Source of the DNA: Candidatus Companilactobacillus pullicola
GTDB lineage: Bacteria > Bacillota > Bacilli > Lactobacillales > Lactobacillaceae
DNA: 64,000 nucleotides
Direction: 5' to 3'
NCBI GenBank assembly: GCA_019116025.1
Contig: DXCM01000086.1
Coordinates: forward strand, 1-64,000
The position numbers and the translations under genes are program-made. This document shows, piece by piece, positions 27,109-37,156 of the stretch (positions are counted from its first letter, which is position 1; each line of letters starts with the position of its first letter). Under the pieces are notes generated by a model. It ran no database searches. It was given only the letters and a program-made list of their open reading frames with translations, and was not told the origin of the DNA.

Positions 27109-27849
27109 ATGTTAAATTTCAAAAATAAGCATAAAAAATTAGATAATTACAGTTTGCATCATGGTGTGGGTTTAGTTGCTTCGGATGATCCTAACGGTGT
27201 AATTTCGGAACAATTTAAGACGATTCGAACTAACATTCAGTTTTCGTCAATTGATAAACCTTTGAAGTCGATTCTGTTCACTTCCTCAGAACCATCTGAA
27301 GGTAAGTCAACTGTCAGCAGTAATGTCGCTGTGACTTGGGCGCAACAGAATGAGAAAGTTTTATTGATCGATGCAGATCTACGTCGACCTACGGTTCATC
27401 AAACATTCAATGTCAATAATCAAAAGGGCCTATCCAATTATCTATTGGGCAACGCAACTTTTGAAGAGATTATTCAACCAACCGAGTTTCACAACCTGTA
27501 TGTTATTGCGAGTGGACCAATTCCACCTAATCCTTCAGAGTTGCTTGGTAGTAATAAGATCAAACAACTGTTTACTAGACTTTCAGAAAGTTTTGGACTG
27601 TTGATTTTGGATGCACCACCAATCAATACAGTAACGGATGCGCAGGTTTTAGCCAATTTGGTTGATGGCGTGATCTTAGTTGTTCCACAAGGAATCGCTA
27701 ATAAAGCCGCCGTCGCTCATGCTAAACAGGCTTTGTTGATGGTACACGCACATATTTTAGGGGCAGTGATGAATCGAGTCATTCGTGACCAACATTATGG
27801 TTATTATGGGAGTTACTACGGTTTAGAGAAATATCAGAGAAAGAGTTAG
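27109..27849 (+). CDS. CpsD/CapB-family tyrosine-protein kinase
   Basis: A 246-aa bacterial tyrosine kinase. Walker A is SSEPSEGKSTVSSN, Walker A' is VLLIDADLRRPT, and LLILDAPPIN is Walker B. The C terminus carries the autophosphorylated tyrosine cluster (YGYYGSYYG). It lies 5 nt after its membrane partner and together they regulate polymer assembly. Confidence 0.92.
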   Translation: MLNFKNKHKKLDNYSLHHGVGLVASDDPNGVISEQFKTIRTNIQFSSIDKPLKSILFTSSEPSEGKSTVSSNVAVTWAQQNEKVLLIDADLRRPTVHQTFNVNNQKGLSNYLLGNATFEEIIQPTEFHNLYVIASGPIPPNPSELLGSNKIKQLFTRLSESFGLLILDAPPINTVTDAQVLANLVDGVILVVPQGIANKAAVAHAKQALLMVHAHILGAVMNRVIRDQHYGYYGSYYGLEKYQRKS

Positions 27850-27913
27850 TGAAGTATATCCGAGGAGAAAATTTAAATTGACTGAAAGCTAAGAGGCTTT
27901 TGGGGCAGGATAA

Positions 27914-28579
27914 ATGATCGAATCGAAACATGAGAAGTATAAGAAGTTACATTTTGACATTGGGACAGCTTGGTATCTATTTGTTAAAAGAGTATTCGAT
28001 ATCATCGTTTCAGCGCTGGCATTACTGTGTTTGAGTCCAATCTATCTGATTATTGCCTTAATAGATCACTTGAGCAAGCTCAATCGGGGGCCAGTGTTAT
28101 ATGGACAGGTACGAATGGGATTCCATGGACAAAAATTTAAAATGTATAAGTTTCGTTCCATGGTCGTTAACGCAGACGAAGAACTGCACGCTGATAAGAA
28201 ACTGTATGCAGAATACGTCAGGAATAATTTTAAACTGCCACCAGATGAAGATCCACGTATTACCAAGTTAGGGAGATTCTTGAGAAGATCTTCAATTGAT
28301 GAGATACCGCAGTTTATCAATATTTTTAAGGGTGATATGAGTTTGGTAGGGCCAAGACCAGTAGTCGAGGATGAACTGAAAGAATATGACAGTAAGAAGT
28401 TATTATCAGTTAAACCTGGTGCCATGGGACTTTGGCAAGTGTCAGGTCGCAGCAAAGTTGGTTATCCCAGACGGGCTGAAATTGAGATGCATTACATTGA
28501 CGAAGCTTGTTTGACAGTTGATTTGAAAATCATCTTAGCCAACTTTGTCGATATTTTTAAAGAAAACGGGGCTTATTGA
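27914..28579 (+). CDS. Priming undecaprenyl-phosphate sugar transferase
   Basis: A 221-aa polyprenol-phosphate hexose-1-phosphate transferase (bacterial sugar transferase family). One N-terminal membrane helix (IIVSALALLCLSPIYLIIAL) precedes the catalytic domain with YKFRSM, DEIPQFINIFKGDMSLVGPRP and LWQVSGRS. It starts repeat-unit assembly on the lipid carrier. The sugar (glucose, galactose or a derivative) cannot be told from sequence. Confidence 0.92.
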   Translation: MIESKHEKYKKLHFDIGTAWYLFVKRVFDIIVSALALLCLSPIYLIIALIDHLSKLNRGPVLYGQVRMGFHGQKFKMYKFRSMVVNADEELHADKKLYAEYVRNNFKLPPDEDPRITKLGRFLRRSSIDEIPQFINIFKGDMSLVGPRPVVEDELKEYDSKKLLSVKPGAMGLWQVSGRSKVGYPRRAEIEMHYIDEACLTVDLKIILANFVDIFKENGAY

Positions 28580-28580
28580 T

Positions 28581-29354
28581 ATGGATGCAAAAGTACTCGT
28601 AGCGGCACATAAAGCTTTTCCGATGCCAGCTGATAAAAAGACATATCTACCAGTTTTGGTAGGAGCTGTTAAGAATTTTAAGCAAGGTATTAAATTTCAA
28701 CGTGATGATAATGGTAGGAACATTTCTGAAAAGAATCCTCATTATAACGAATTGACCGCAATGTATTGGGCCTGGAAAAATCTTGATACGTCGGATGCAA
28801 TTGGGCTCGTGCAGTATCGCCGCTTTTTCAAATCATATGAAGATAAAAACGGTCCACTGACTGATGAAGAGATTGCCGATATTTTGAAGACGACCGATAT
28901 TATTTTGCCAACTAAACGTCATTACTATATTGAGACGAATTATTCGCATTATGTTCATGCACACAAGAGTGATCCCTTAGATAAATTACGTTATGTGATT
29001 GCTACTTATTATCCTGATTATCTAGATTCCTTTGATAAGGTAATGCATCGTCGCAGTGCACACATGTTCAACATGTTCATCATGAAGAAACAATTTTTTG
29101 ATCAATATTCACAATTCCTGTTTAACGTCTTAGATATTTTGGAAAAACAACTGGATATCTCGAATTATTCGCAACAAGATTCACGCGTTTATGGATACCT
29201 GGGTGAATTGTTAATGGATGTCTGGGTCGAGAAGAATCGGGTTCATTATACCGAAGTCCGTTGGTATGAAGTGGGACCAAAACATCTGTTGAAAAAATAC
29301 TTCTATTTCTTCTGCCGGAAGTTTGGTTTAGAAGTAGGAAAGACGCACTTCTAA
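28581..29354 (+). CDS. DUF4422-family glycosyltransferase
   Basis: A 257-aa protein with the DUF4422 signature: VLVAAHKAFPMP at the start, NPHYNELTAMYWAWKN, IGLVQYRRFF and DIILPTKRHYY. An upstream in-frame start inside the previous gene is rejected because the ATG at 28581 gives the family N terminus. It overlaps the next gene by the ATGA arrangement. Family members act on polysaccharide repeat units; specificity unknown. Confidence 0.85.
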   Translation: MDAKVLVAAHKAFPMPADKKTYLPVLVGAVKNFKQGIKFQRDDNGRNISEKNPHYNELTAMYWAWKNLDTSDAIGLVQYRRFFKSYEDKNGPLTDEEIADILKTTDIILPTKRHYYIETNYSHYVHAHKSDPLDKLRYVIATYYPDYLDSFDKVMHRRSAHMFNMFIMKKQFFDQYSQFLFNVLDILEKQLDISNYSQQDSRVYGYLGELLMDVWVEKNRVHYTEVRWYEVGPKHLLKKYFYFFCRKFGLEVGKTHF

Positions 29355-30403
29355 TGAAGAAAAAAGTTGCTATCATCACACCTAAGTTATCGGGCAATGG
29401 TGGTACGGAGACAGTTTTGAAGACAGTTTTGCAGGAGAATAAGTACTTTAAAAATTTGAATCGAATCGACCTGGTTATCTTAGGTGGTCACAAGCATAAT
29501 CAGTGGATCACTGAATTACCAAGCAAAGTGAAGGTCCATTTTTCAACAGATAATCAAATTTTAAGAATATTGGTCCTGAGTTATTGGTTGTTGTTTGGCG
29601 GCTTTGAACAGGTGATCTGTTTGAGTACGACTATTATTCGTTGGTCGGCCTTAATTAGAAAAATCTTTCGTAAGAAGTATTTGATAGTTTCTTGGATTCA
29701 TTTCTCGATTTTCAATGAGAAAACAGTTGATCCTGACAAATTGCATTATGCCGATTATCACTTGGCTATCAGTTCAGGTATCGTTAAGCAACTAAAATCG
29801 TTGGGTATCACAGCTAATCGGATCTGTTTGATTTTTAATCCAGTTGACAAAAAGAAACGAGTAATTCTACCGGCTAATGATGGTGTAATTCATTTAGCTT
29901 ATGTCGGGCGAGTGATGTTGAATGGGCAAAAGGATTTACAAGAATTGTTTGATGCTCTAGCACTTTTGCCATCCCAAACAGTTATTTTACATATTTACGG
30001 TACGGGACAGATAGCCGAATGTAAGGACTATCTGACTGAACACCATGTAAAACAGACGGTCATCTGGCACGGGTGGGTACAAGATCCTTGGCAAGAGATT
30101 CAGACGTTAGATGCAACAGTTTTGACTTCACAGTATGAAGGCTTCCCAATGGCTCTAGCGGAATCAATCAGTTATGGCGTTCCTGGAATTGCTTCAGATT
30201 GTCCAACTGGACCAGCCGATATTATCGATTCACAGAATGGTTTTCTCTATCAAGTCGGTGATGTTAAAGGTTTAGTAATCGACATTCTGAAGTTGATCAA
30301 GCAAGTACATTTCAATCATGCCACGGTGCAACGGACGTTAGAAAAATATGCAACTGATAAATTTTGCCAACGTTTTTGGACTAGTTTAGCGGAAATGAAG
30401 TAG
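29354..30403 (+). CDS. Glycosyltransferase family 4 (GT-B fold)
   Basis: A 349-aa enzyme with N-terminal KLSGNGGTETVL and C-terminal donor-binding region (YVGRVMLNGQKDLQELFDAL, WHGWVQDPW, LTSQYEGFPMALAESISYGVPGIA). The ExFG-like EGFPMALAE motif is intact. It overlaps the DUF4422 gene by one base and abuts the next glycosyltransferase. Confidence 0.88.
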   Translation: MKKKVAIITPKLSGNGGTETVLKTVLQENKYFKNLNRIDLVILGGHKHNQWITELPSKVKVHFSTDNQILRILVLSYWLLFGGFEQVICLSTTIIRWSALIRKIFRKKYLIVSWIHFSIFNEKTVDPDKLHYADYHLAISSGIVKQLKSLGITANRICLIFNPVDKKKRVILPANDGVIHLAYVGRVMLNGQKDLQELFDALALLPSQTVILHIYGTGQIAECKDYLTEHHVKQTVIWHGWVQDPWQEIQTLDATVLTSQYEGFPMALAESISYGVPGIASDCPTGPADIIDSQNGFLYQVGDVKGLVIDILKLIKQVHFNHATVQRTLEKYATDKFCQRFWTSLAEMK

Positions 30404-31396
30404 ATGATAAAGATGAAAATAATTTTGAGTATTATCATTCCGATGTATAACGCTGAGCAAACGATTGGTCGTTGTCTTGATTCAATTGAACGACAACAAG
30501 TCGATTTCCCGTTTGAAATTATTGTGGTTGACGATGGCTCAACTGATGATTCGATTGGTTGTATTAAAACGTATCAGAAAAAATTTGCCAATATTGAATT
30601 ATTCAGACAACAGAATTTGAAACAGTCAGCAGCTCGTAATAACGGTTTGAATCATGCCAATGGTGAGTATGTGATGTTCTTTGACAGTGATGACATTGTT
30701 GAAAGTAATATGTTACAGACCATGGTTCATAAAGTTGAAGCTGACAATGATTTAGTTATGTGCGGTATTAAAAAGATTTATCCGGATAAAACAGTTGTGG
30801 AAGATCAAACTGATTTGACTGGTGCTGAGAATGAACAGGATTTGATTACCAATTATTTGGATAAGAATAAGGAATTTGACACTGGTTTGTGGAACAAGAT
30901 TTTTCGTAGAAGTCTGATTCAAGGACATCAGCTCCGTTTTAACAATGGCAATTTCTTCGAGGATTCTCTGTTCAATCTACGATACTTGCTGAACTGCCGA
31001 CCAGGAAAAGTTGTCTTCATCAAGCAGACACTGTACGACCTTTACAAGACTTCGGGAACAACGACAACTTCGTTCAACCCCCAAATCAGTTATTGGGCTA
31101 GTAAGTATGAAAATAAGGTCCAAGCAATTTTGAATAGCCGCGGATTACATGTCAAAACTGCGATTATCAATGCTTTTAAGATCAGAACGACGTTATATAT
31201 CATCCATCATCACATCAAATATGACACAAGCTGGAATAAAGCAAGGCAAAGAAAATATTGGTCACTTTATTCAATTCCAGCCATTCTGACGGCTTTGAAA
31301 TATTTGCCAAAAAAGTATGCAATCGCGGTTATCTTAGCTAGATTTTCACCCCAAATTTATATCCGTTTGTATCGAAAGAAGAATCCAGTAACGTAA
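30404..31396 (+). CDS. Glycosyltransferase family 2
   Basis: A 330-aa GT-A enzyme: LSIIIPMYNAEQTIGRCLDS, VDDGSTDDS, SAARNNGLNHANGEYVMFFDSDD (DxD). Two ATGs lie close together (30404, 30413). The first is used here; the second gives a more typical N terminus. It is part of the polymer operon. Confidence 0.88.
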   Translation: MIKMKIILSIIIPMYNAEQTIGRCLDSIERQQVDFPFEIIVVDDGSTDDSIGCIKTYQKKFANIELFRQQNLKQSAARNNGLNHANGEYVMFFDSDDIVESNMLQTMVHKVEADNDLVMCGIKKIYPDKTVVEDQTDLTGAENEQDLITNYLDKNKEFDTGLWNKIFRRSLIQGHQLRFNNGNFFEDSLFNLRYLLNCRPGKVVFIKQTLYDLYKTSGTTTTSFNPQISYWASKYENKVQAILNSRGLHVKTAIINAFKIRTTLYIIHHHIKYDTSWNKARQRKYWSLYSIPAILTALKYLPKKYAIAVILARFSPQIYIRLYRKKNPVT

Positions 31397-31419
31397 TTTT
31401 AGTTAGTCTGGTGAGCAAA

Positions 31420-32343
31420 ATGAAACAAGTTACAGCATTAGTAGTTACTTATAATCGTTTGAAACTTTTAAAAGAGAATATTGCCGCCATCACTGCTCAA
31501 ACTTATTCAGTGAAACACATTTTGGTGATCGACAATAACAGCCAAGATGGGACCAAAGAGTATCTCGACTCACTTCAAATCGGCGGTTTGATCGTCAAAC
31601 ATCTAGCCAAGAATCTAGGCGGTTCAGGTGGTTTCTACGAAGGTATCAAAATTTTTGAAGAACAATTGACTGATGATTTCGTTTGGATCATGGATGATGA
31701 TACGATTCCCACTTCAACATCTCTAGAGAAATTGCGTCAGTGTTGGTCAACAATTGGTCAATTTGGATTTTTAGCCAGCAATGTTCGTTGGATCGACGGT
31801 AAGCCGGCGGTAATGAATGTACCAGCTATCGATCAAGCACATTGGAGTAGCGACGACTTGAAAATCAGCGACAATATTTTTTATCCACGAGTCAGTTCAG
31901 CTAGTTTTGTTTCCTTACTAGTTCCGCGAGAAGTGATTTCCATTAAGGGCTTGCCTTATAAGGAATTCTTCATTTGGGAAGATGATGCAGAATATACCTC
32001 TCGAATCAGTCAGAAATACAGCTGTTACTTCGTTCCAGAGAGCATTGTTCATCATAAAACCAAGTCCAATGATGGAATCGACATTATTGATGAAAGTGGC
32101 AGTCGGTTAAACAGATACTTTTATCTTTTTCGGAACAAAACTTTTCGTGCTCGTAAGGCCAAGGGTGCGGAGAAAATTAAATCCTTAGGTCGAATCGGAA
32201 TTGAATATGGTCAAGTTTTATTCAGCCACAGAGTTCATCAACGTTTTAAGAAATTGGGCATTATGTCTAAAGGTATTATCGAAGGCATGTACTTCAATCC
32301 AAAAATTCATTACGTATTGAATGCCAAAACTAAAGGTGACTAA
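31420..32343 (+). CDS. Glycosyltransferase family 2, galactofuranosyl/rhamnosyl-transferase-like
   Basis: A 307-aa GT-A enzyme with VVTYNRLKLLKENI, VIDNNSQDGT, NLGGSGGFYEG and WIMDDDTIP (DDD metal site). The NLGGSGGF-WIMDDD pattern is typical of GlfT-like enzymes, and a UDP-galactopyranose mutase lies 1.2 kb downstream, so galactofuranose transfer is a reasonable inference. ATG 31420 is preferred over GTG 31411, whose bases form the ribosome site. Confidence 0.85.
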   Translation: MKQVTALVVTYNRLKLLKENIAAITAQTYSVKHILVIDNNSQDGTKEYLDSLQIGGLIVKHLAKNLGGSGGFYEGIKIFEEQLTDDFVWIMDDDTIPTSTSLEKLRQCWSTIGQFGFLASNVRWIDGKPAVMNVPAIDQAHWSSDDLKISDNIFYPRVSSASFVSLLVPREVISIKGLPYKEFFIWEDDAEYTSRISQKYSCYFVPESIVHHKTKSNDGIDIIDESGSRLNRYFYLFRNKTFRARKAKGAEKIKSLGRIGIEYGQVLFSHRVHQRFKKLGIMSKGIIEGMYFNPKIHYVLNAKTKGD

Positions 32344-32364
32344 TCTCAAGGAGGGACTGATGAC

Positions 32365-33543
32365 ATGAATTTTGGAATGGTTTATGCAGTGTTACTAGTA
32401 CTCTTTTTGATTTTTGGTTATATCTTCAAAGAAAATAATTTAAAACATTATTTCCTGATCAGCGATATTCTGTTAGCTTTGCCGGCTTATGTGGCTAATC
32501 CGATGAGTGGTGTTTACTTTGATACGGTTCGTTTTCAATATATTTTGGATCAGATTCGTGATGCTAATTTAATTTCAGGCCTGAGTGGCGGATTAAATTG
32601 GGTGCTAAATTATTCAGAATATGCCGCTGAACCAGTGGTAGCCGTCTATATTTGGATCTTTAGTTTTTTCAAAAATAATGGGATGTTCTTCTTCGTAACG
32701 ACGTTCTTATTCCTAATTTTTCTTTCACATTTGTTGTTGAAAGTTGGCAGGTATTTCAAAGTTTCACACTGGAATCTGATTTTGATTCAATTCGTGATTC
32801 TGACAACTTTTAACCTGTTTTATCAGATTGAGGGTATTCGTAATTTCTTGGCCTTCATGATCTTTGCTTGGGCTATCTTCACTGATTTGACCGCAACTCA
32901 AAAACATGAAAAAGTTGAAGCCATCATTGCTTACATCTTCTGCATGTTCTTTCATCCCATTGCCATCGTGTTCGTGCTTTTTAGATTGTTATTAGCACTA
33001 AAGAATAAATTTGTTTTCTTTGGCAATCACATCTTTGACGCAGTAGTGATGGTGATTCTCTTGACTTATAACCATTTCATGAGTTTCATCATTAATCTTT
33101 TGGCCCAGATTAGTGAGTTACCAATGATGAGTTCACTTTTTTCCAAGTCGCAGAATTACGTTTATGGACAAACTGAATTCAGTGCTTCAACTGGTAGAGC
33201 GGAAGTTTCCTTCACGTCGATGGTTTTTGTAGCTTTGATTGTAGAATTGTTATTATTCCTATCTTTGTATAAAAGTACGGTTTTACCAAAAGGTTACTTG
33301 ACGCTGTATCTATATATCATCGCTTTTACAATTGGATCATTTATGAATTCACAGATTTACTTGCGGGCCATCATGTTATTGCTTTTCATGAGCGCACCAT
33401 TGAAGGCATTACTGTTTTCAACCGAGTGGCTCAAAGACAGAACCCTTTATCTGATGTTCTTCTATAATTTGATGACTTACGCCACAGCCTTTGTACTCTT
33501 TGGATATTGGTACGTTGCAGTTTATCAGACCGTGGCACTTTGA
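32365..33543 (+). CDS. Polysaccharide polymerase, EpsG/Wzy type
   Basis: A 392-aa integral membrane protein with about ten or more hydrophobic segments. FNLFYQIEGIRNFLAFMIFA and MFFHPIAIVFVLFRLLLA resemble the EpsG/Wzy family core. Its place between glycosyltransferases, glf and a flippase supports a role in polymerising the repeat unit on the outer face. Wzy proteins vary greatly, so the call rests on topology and context. Confidence 0.8.
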   Translation: MNFGMVYAVLLVLFLIFGYIFKENNLKHYFLISDILLALPAYVANPMSGVYFDTVRFQYILDQIRDANLISGLSGGLNWVLNYSEYAAEPVVAVYIWIFSFFKNNGMFFFVTTFLFLIFLSHLLLKVGRYFKVSHWNLILIQFVILTTFNLFYQIEGIRNFLAFMIFAWAIFTDLTATQKHEKVEAIIAYIFCMFFHPIAIVFVLFRLLLALKNKFVFFGNHIFDAVVMVILLTYNHFMSFIINLLAQISELPMMSSLFSKSQNYVYGQTEFSASTGRAEVSFTSMVFVALIVELLLFLSLYKSTVLPKGYLTLYLYIIAFTIGSFMNSQIYLRAIMLLLFMSAPLKALLFSTEWLKDRTLYLMFFYNLMTYATAFVLFGYWYVAVYQTVAL

Positions 33544-33555
33544 TGGAGGCACAGT

Positions 33556-34674
33556 ATGACAAAATATTTAGTCGTTGGTTCAGGACTGTTTGGAGCAGTT
33601 TTTGCGTATGAGGCTGCTAAACGAGGTCATCAAGTCAAAGTAATTGAGAAACGTGATCATATTGGTGGCAATATTTATACGCATGAAGTTGCCGGTATTC
33701 AAGTACATGAATATGGAGCCCATATCTTTCACACCAAGTCATCAGAGATTTGGCAATATATTAATCAGTTTGCGGAATTCAATCACTACATCAACAGTCC
33801 CATCGCCAATTTTAATGGGGAAATCTACAACCTGCCTTTTAATATGAACACTTTTAATAAATTGTGGGGCGTGGTTACTCCAGCTCAGGCGCAAGCCAAA
33901 ATTGAACAACAAAAGGAGGTCCTAAAACTCGATGGTAATCCCAAGAATCTGGAAGAACAGGCTATTTCTTTAGTTGGTCCTGACGTTTATCAAAAATTGA
34001 TCAAAGGTTATACCGAGAAACAGTGGGGCAAGTCAGCCAAGGATTTACCAGCCTTTATCATTCGTCGTCTGCCAGTACGCTTTACTTACGATAACAATTA
34101 TTTCGACGACCCTTACCAAGGAATTCCCATTGGTGGCTACACGCCGATCATCGAAAAAATGTTGGGTAATAAGTTAATTGAAGTACAGACTCGGACTGAC
34201 TTCTTTGATCACAAAGATGAATATTTGAAGTCAGATGTCAAAATCATTTTCACAGGAATGATCGATCAATTCTTCGATTATCAGTTTGGAGCTTTAGAGT
34301 ATCGAAGTCTTCGTTTTGAAACCGAAGTGTTGGATCAAGCTAATTATCAAGGTAATGCGGTGGTTAACTATACCGATTCACAGACACCTTACACGAGAAT
34401 CATTGAACATAAATTCTTTGATCTCAAACAAAGTACCAAAGATAAGACCGTTATTACGCATGAGTATCCTAAGACTTGGAAAATTGGGGATGAACCTTAC
34501 TATCCAATCAACGATCATGCCAGTAAAGAACTCTATGCTAAGTATCTGCAACTAGCTCGTAAAGATTATCCACAAGTGATTTTTGGGGGACGTTTAGGTC
34601 AATATCGTTACTACAATATGGATCAGACGATTATGGCAGCTCTACAAACTGTCAAGAAAGAATTTGACGATTAA
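33556..34674 (+). CDS. glf: UDP-galactopyranose mutase
   Basis: A 372-aa flavoenzyme making UDP-galactofuranose. The N-terminal dinucleotide fold KYLVVGSGLFGAVFAYEAA with VIEKRDHIGGNIYT binds FAD. EYGAHIFHT, YTEKQWG, RLPVRFTYDNNYF and GRLGQYRYYNMD are strongly conserved in the family. It supplies the precursor for a galactofuranose-containing polymer. Confidence 0.96.
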   Translation: MTKYLVVGSGLFGAVFAYEAAKRGHQVKVIEKRDHIGGNIYTHEVAGIQVHEYGAHIFHTKSSEIWQYINQFAEFNHYINSPIANFNGEIYNLPFNMNTFNKLWGVVTPAQAQAKIEQQKEVLKLDGNPKNLEEQAISLVGPDVYQKLIKGYTEKQWGKSAKDLPAFIIRRLPVRFTYDNNYFDDPYQGIPIGGYTPIIEKMLGNKLIEVQTRTDFFDHKDEYLKSDVKIIFTGMIDQFFDYQFGALEYRSLRFETEVLDQANYQGNAVVNYTDSQTPYTRIIEHKFFDLKQSTKDKTVITHEYPKTWKIGDEPYYPINDHASKELYAKYLQLARKDYPQVIFGGRLGQYRYYNMDQTIMAALQTVKKEFDD

Positions 34675-36089
34675 TGAAAGTTATTAAAAATTACCTCTAT
34701 AATGCTTTTTATCAAGTATTTATTCTGATAGTTCCCTTAGTAACAACGCCATATTTAGCTAGAGTGTTAGGTCCGAAGGGAGTAGGAATAAATTCTTATA
34801 CGAATTCAGTTATTCAATATTTCATCCTTTTCGGCAGCCTCGGCGTGAATCTTTATGGAAATCGACAAATTGCTTTTGTCCGCAATGATCGGCAAAAATT
34901 GACCGCCACGTTCTACGAAATTTTCCTGATGCGCCTGATAACAGTGGTCATAGCCAGTTTAGCCCTTGGAATATTCATTGGATTAGTGAGTGATTACCGA
35001 ATCTATTATTTAGCTCAAGCCATTTCGTTAATAGCTGTTATCTTTGATATTTCCTGGTTCTTTATGGGAATTGAGAACTTTGCTGTAACAGTATTACGAA
35101 ATTTCATCATTAAAATTTTAACTTTGGTCAGTATTTTTACCTTAGTGAAATCAAAAGCTGATTTGACAGAGTATATCTTGATTCTGTCACTGTCATTGTT
35201 GATTGGTAATTTGACCTTGTTTCCCAGTTTGCACAAGTATATCGACAAACCCAAATTTAAAGACTTACGGATTGCAAAACATTTCAAACCAGCCTTGATT
35301 CTGTTCATACCGCAGATTGCTACTCAAATCTATGTTGTTTTGAACAAGACGATGTTAGGTTCAATGGTTTCAGTCCAGGCTTCTGGGTACTTTGATCAAT
35401 CAGATAAGGTCATCAAAATGATTCTAGCGGTAGTGACGGCGACAGGAACTGTAATGTTGCCACATGTTGCGAATGCTTTTGCTAATGATCGTTTGGATAA
35501 AGCTAAAGAGTATCTGTATACCAGCTTTTCTTTTATTACCATGTCGTCTATCCCGATGATGTTGGGGTTGATGGCTATTGCCGCTAAGTTTGTACCATTG
35601 TTCTTTACCAACAGATTCCACGGAGTTATTCCGATTATGCTGATTGAAGCGTTGATCATCATCTTGATTGCTTGGAGCAATGCGATTGGGATGCAGTATT
35701 TACTACCAACTAATCAGACTCAAGCCTATACAGTCTCAGTTATTTTGGGAGCGGCGGTAAATTTGATTGCTAACATTCCACTGATTTTCTTCTGGGGTAC
35801 AGTTGGAGCAGCTATTTCAACAGTTTTATCAGAATTGTCGGTCACTTTGTATCAATTAGTCTCTATCCGGCACCAAGTATCTTATCGTAAGTTGTTTGAT
35901 GACACTCATAAGTATTTGCTGTCAGGATTAATTATGTTTTGGATTGTTTTTTCATTAGATAGAATTCTACCTAATGGATGGTTCTCAATCATTTTTGAAG
36001 TATCCATTGGTTTCTTGACATATTTGACTTTGATGATGTTATTCAAAGTTAAGATGCTAACTCAAGCTAAGCGATTCTTGAAAAAATAA
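34674..36089 (+). CDS. Oligosaccharide flippase (Wzx family)
   Basis: A 471-aa membrane protein of the MOP superfamily with about 12-14 helices. NAFYQVFILIVPLVTTPYLA and the GVGINSYTNSVIQYF segment are typical of Gram-positive Wzx. It overlaps the glf stop (TAATG arrangement) and would move the lipid-linked repeat unit across the membrane. Confidence 0.9.
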   Translation: MKVIKNYLYNAFYQVFILIVPLVTTPYLARVLGPKGVGINSYTNSVIQYFILFGSLGVNLYGNRQIAFVRNDRQKLTATFYEIFLMRLITVVIASLALGIFIGLVSDYRIYYLAQAISLIAVIFDISWFFMGIENFAVTVLRNFIIKILTLVSIFTLVKSKADLTEYILILSLSLLIGNLTLFPSLHKYIDKPKFKDLRIAKHFKPALILFIPQIATQIYVVLNKTMLGSMVSVQASGYFDQSDKVIKMILAVVTATGTVMLPHVANAFANDRLDKAKEYLYTSFSFITMSSIPMMLGLMAIAAKFVPLFFTNRFHGVIPIMLIEALIIILIAWSNAIGMQYLLPTNQTQAYTVSVILGAAVNLIANIPLIFFWGTVGAAISTVLSELSVTLYQLVSIRHQVSYRKLFDDTHKYLLSGLIMFWIVFSLDRILPNGWFSIIFEVSIGFLTYLTLMMLFKVKMLTQAKRFLKK

Positions 36090-36114
36090 ATATCTATATG
36101 AGGAGGAAAACCTT

Positions 36115-37089
36115 ATGTATAGAAGCAGAAATAAGAGACACACTATTAGAGATTTATGTATGTGGTTCGTTTTAATTTTTATTTTAGGTGGCGCAGCCTT
36201 TGGAATGACTCGTTATCGTGATGTTAAGAGTGCGGTCAACAGTTCGTTTGTACCTTCTGGAGCTGAAAGTCGTGATATCCACGCTGAATTGGCAGCTCGC
36301 AAACCATTCTCCATTTTGTTGATGGGTATCAATACCAATAATTCAATCAGTTCATATAAAGGCGACACTCACAGTATGATGGTTCTAACTGTGAACCCAG
36401 CTACTAAGAAGACTACTATTACTACAATTCCACACGATGTTGCTATTAAAGTGCCTGGATTTGAAAATAGTTCACCAGCCATGATCAGTTCAGCCTACTC
36501 ATTAGGTCAAACTAAGACGGCTGTTACATCTGTTGAACAACTTTTGAATGTGCCAATTGATTCATACTTGCTATTGAATATGGATGGTATGAAACAAGCA
36601 ATTGACGATGTCAAAGGTATTGAAGTTGTTCCTGATGCTTCATTTAGTGTTGCAGGTTATAGTTTCGTAAAGGGCAATTCAACACATATGGACGGCAGAG
36701 AAGCCATGGCTTATATCAGTAATGGTAATGACTATGTTCGTGAAGACCGTCAAAGAGCTGTTCTATCAGCTTTGCTACACAAAGGTCGTTCAATTTCTAC
36801 ATTGTTCAATCAACGTTTGATCAATTCAGTTTCTGGTCAAATGGAAACAGATCTAACTTTCGACAGTATGACTTTACTAGACAAGAATTATGATGAAGTC
36901 GGTGACCACACTGTAGAAGACAACCTTCAAGGCAGTGCCATTAAGGTATCTGGTCAAAATATGGAAGTTGTTAATAAAGCAGAATTGCAACGTGTTACAG
37001 ATGACCTCAGAACTAACTTAGGATTATCAAAGGCTACAACTGGTGATATTGAATATGTACCGGTTCAAGTTCCAGTCGCTAAGAAATAA
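36115..37089 (+). CDS. LytR-CpsA-Psr family protein with altered catalytic motifs
   Basis: A 324-aa membrane-anchored LCP protein (helix at about 15-35, extracellular LCP domain from about 60). These enzymes attach polymers to peptidoglycan. Normal GR(S/T)D(S/T)M is GDTHSMM here and IPRD is IPHD, so the Arg and Asp that hold pyrophosphate and magnesium are replaced. The later VREDRQRAVL keeps its arginines. The intact relative at 40537 reads GRTDSMM and IPRD. It may bind polymer without catalysis or be drifting. It ends the main polymer operon with a strong terminator. Confidence 0.88.
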   Translation: MYRSRNKRHTIRDLCMWFVLIFILGGAAFGMTRYRDVKSAVNSSFVPSGAESRDIHAELAARKPFSILLMGINTNNSISSYKGDTHSMMVLTVNPATKKTTITTIPHDVAIKVPGFENSSPAMISSAYSLGQTKTAVTSVEQLLNVPIDSYLLLNMDGMKQAIDDVKGIEVVPDASFSVAGYSFVKGNSTHMDGREAMAYISNGNDYVREDRQRAVLSALLHKGRSISTLFNQRLINSVSGQMETDLTFDSMTLLDKNYDEVGDHTVEDNLQGSAIKVSGQNMEVVNKAELQRVTDDLRTNLGLSKATTGDIEYVPVQVPVAKK

Positions 37090-37100
37090 ATTTTGATATC

Positions 37101-37140
37101 AAAAAGGGAACCATATCGTTGTGATATGATTCCTTTTTTT
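37101..37140 (+). terminator. Intrinsic terminator of the polymer operon
   Basis: AAAAGGGAACCATATC pairs with GATATGATTCCTTTT with minor mismatches and a short loop, then T-run. The next gene starts 16 nt later. Confidence 0.85.
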
Positions 37141-37156
37141 GAAGAGAGGAAACGTT

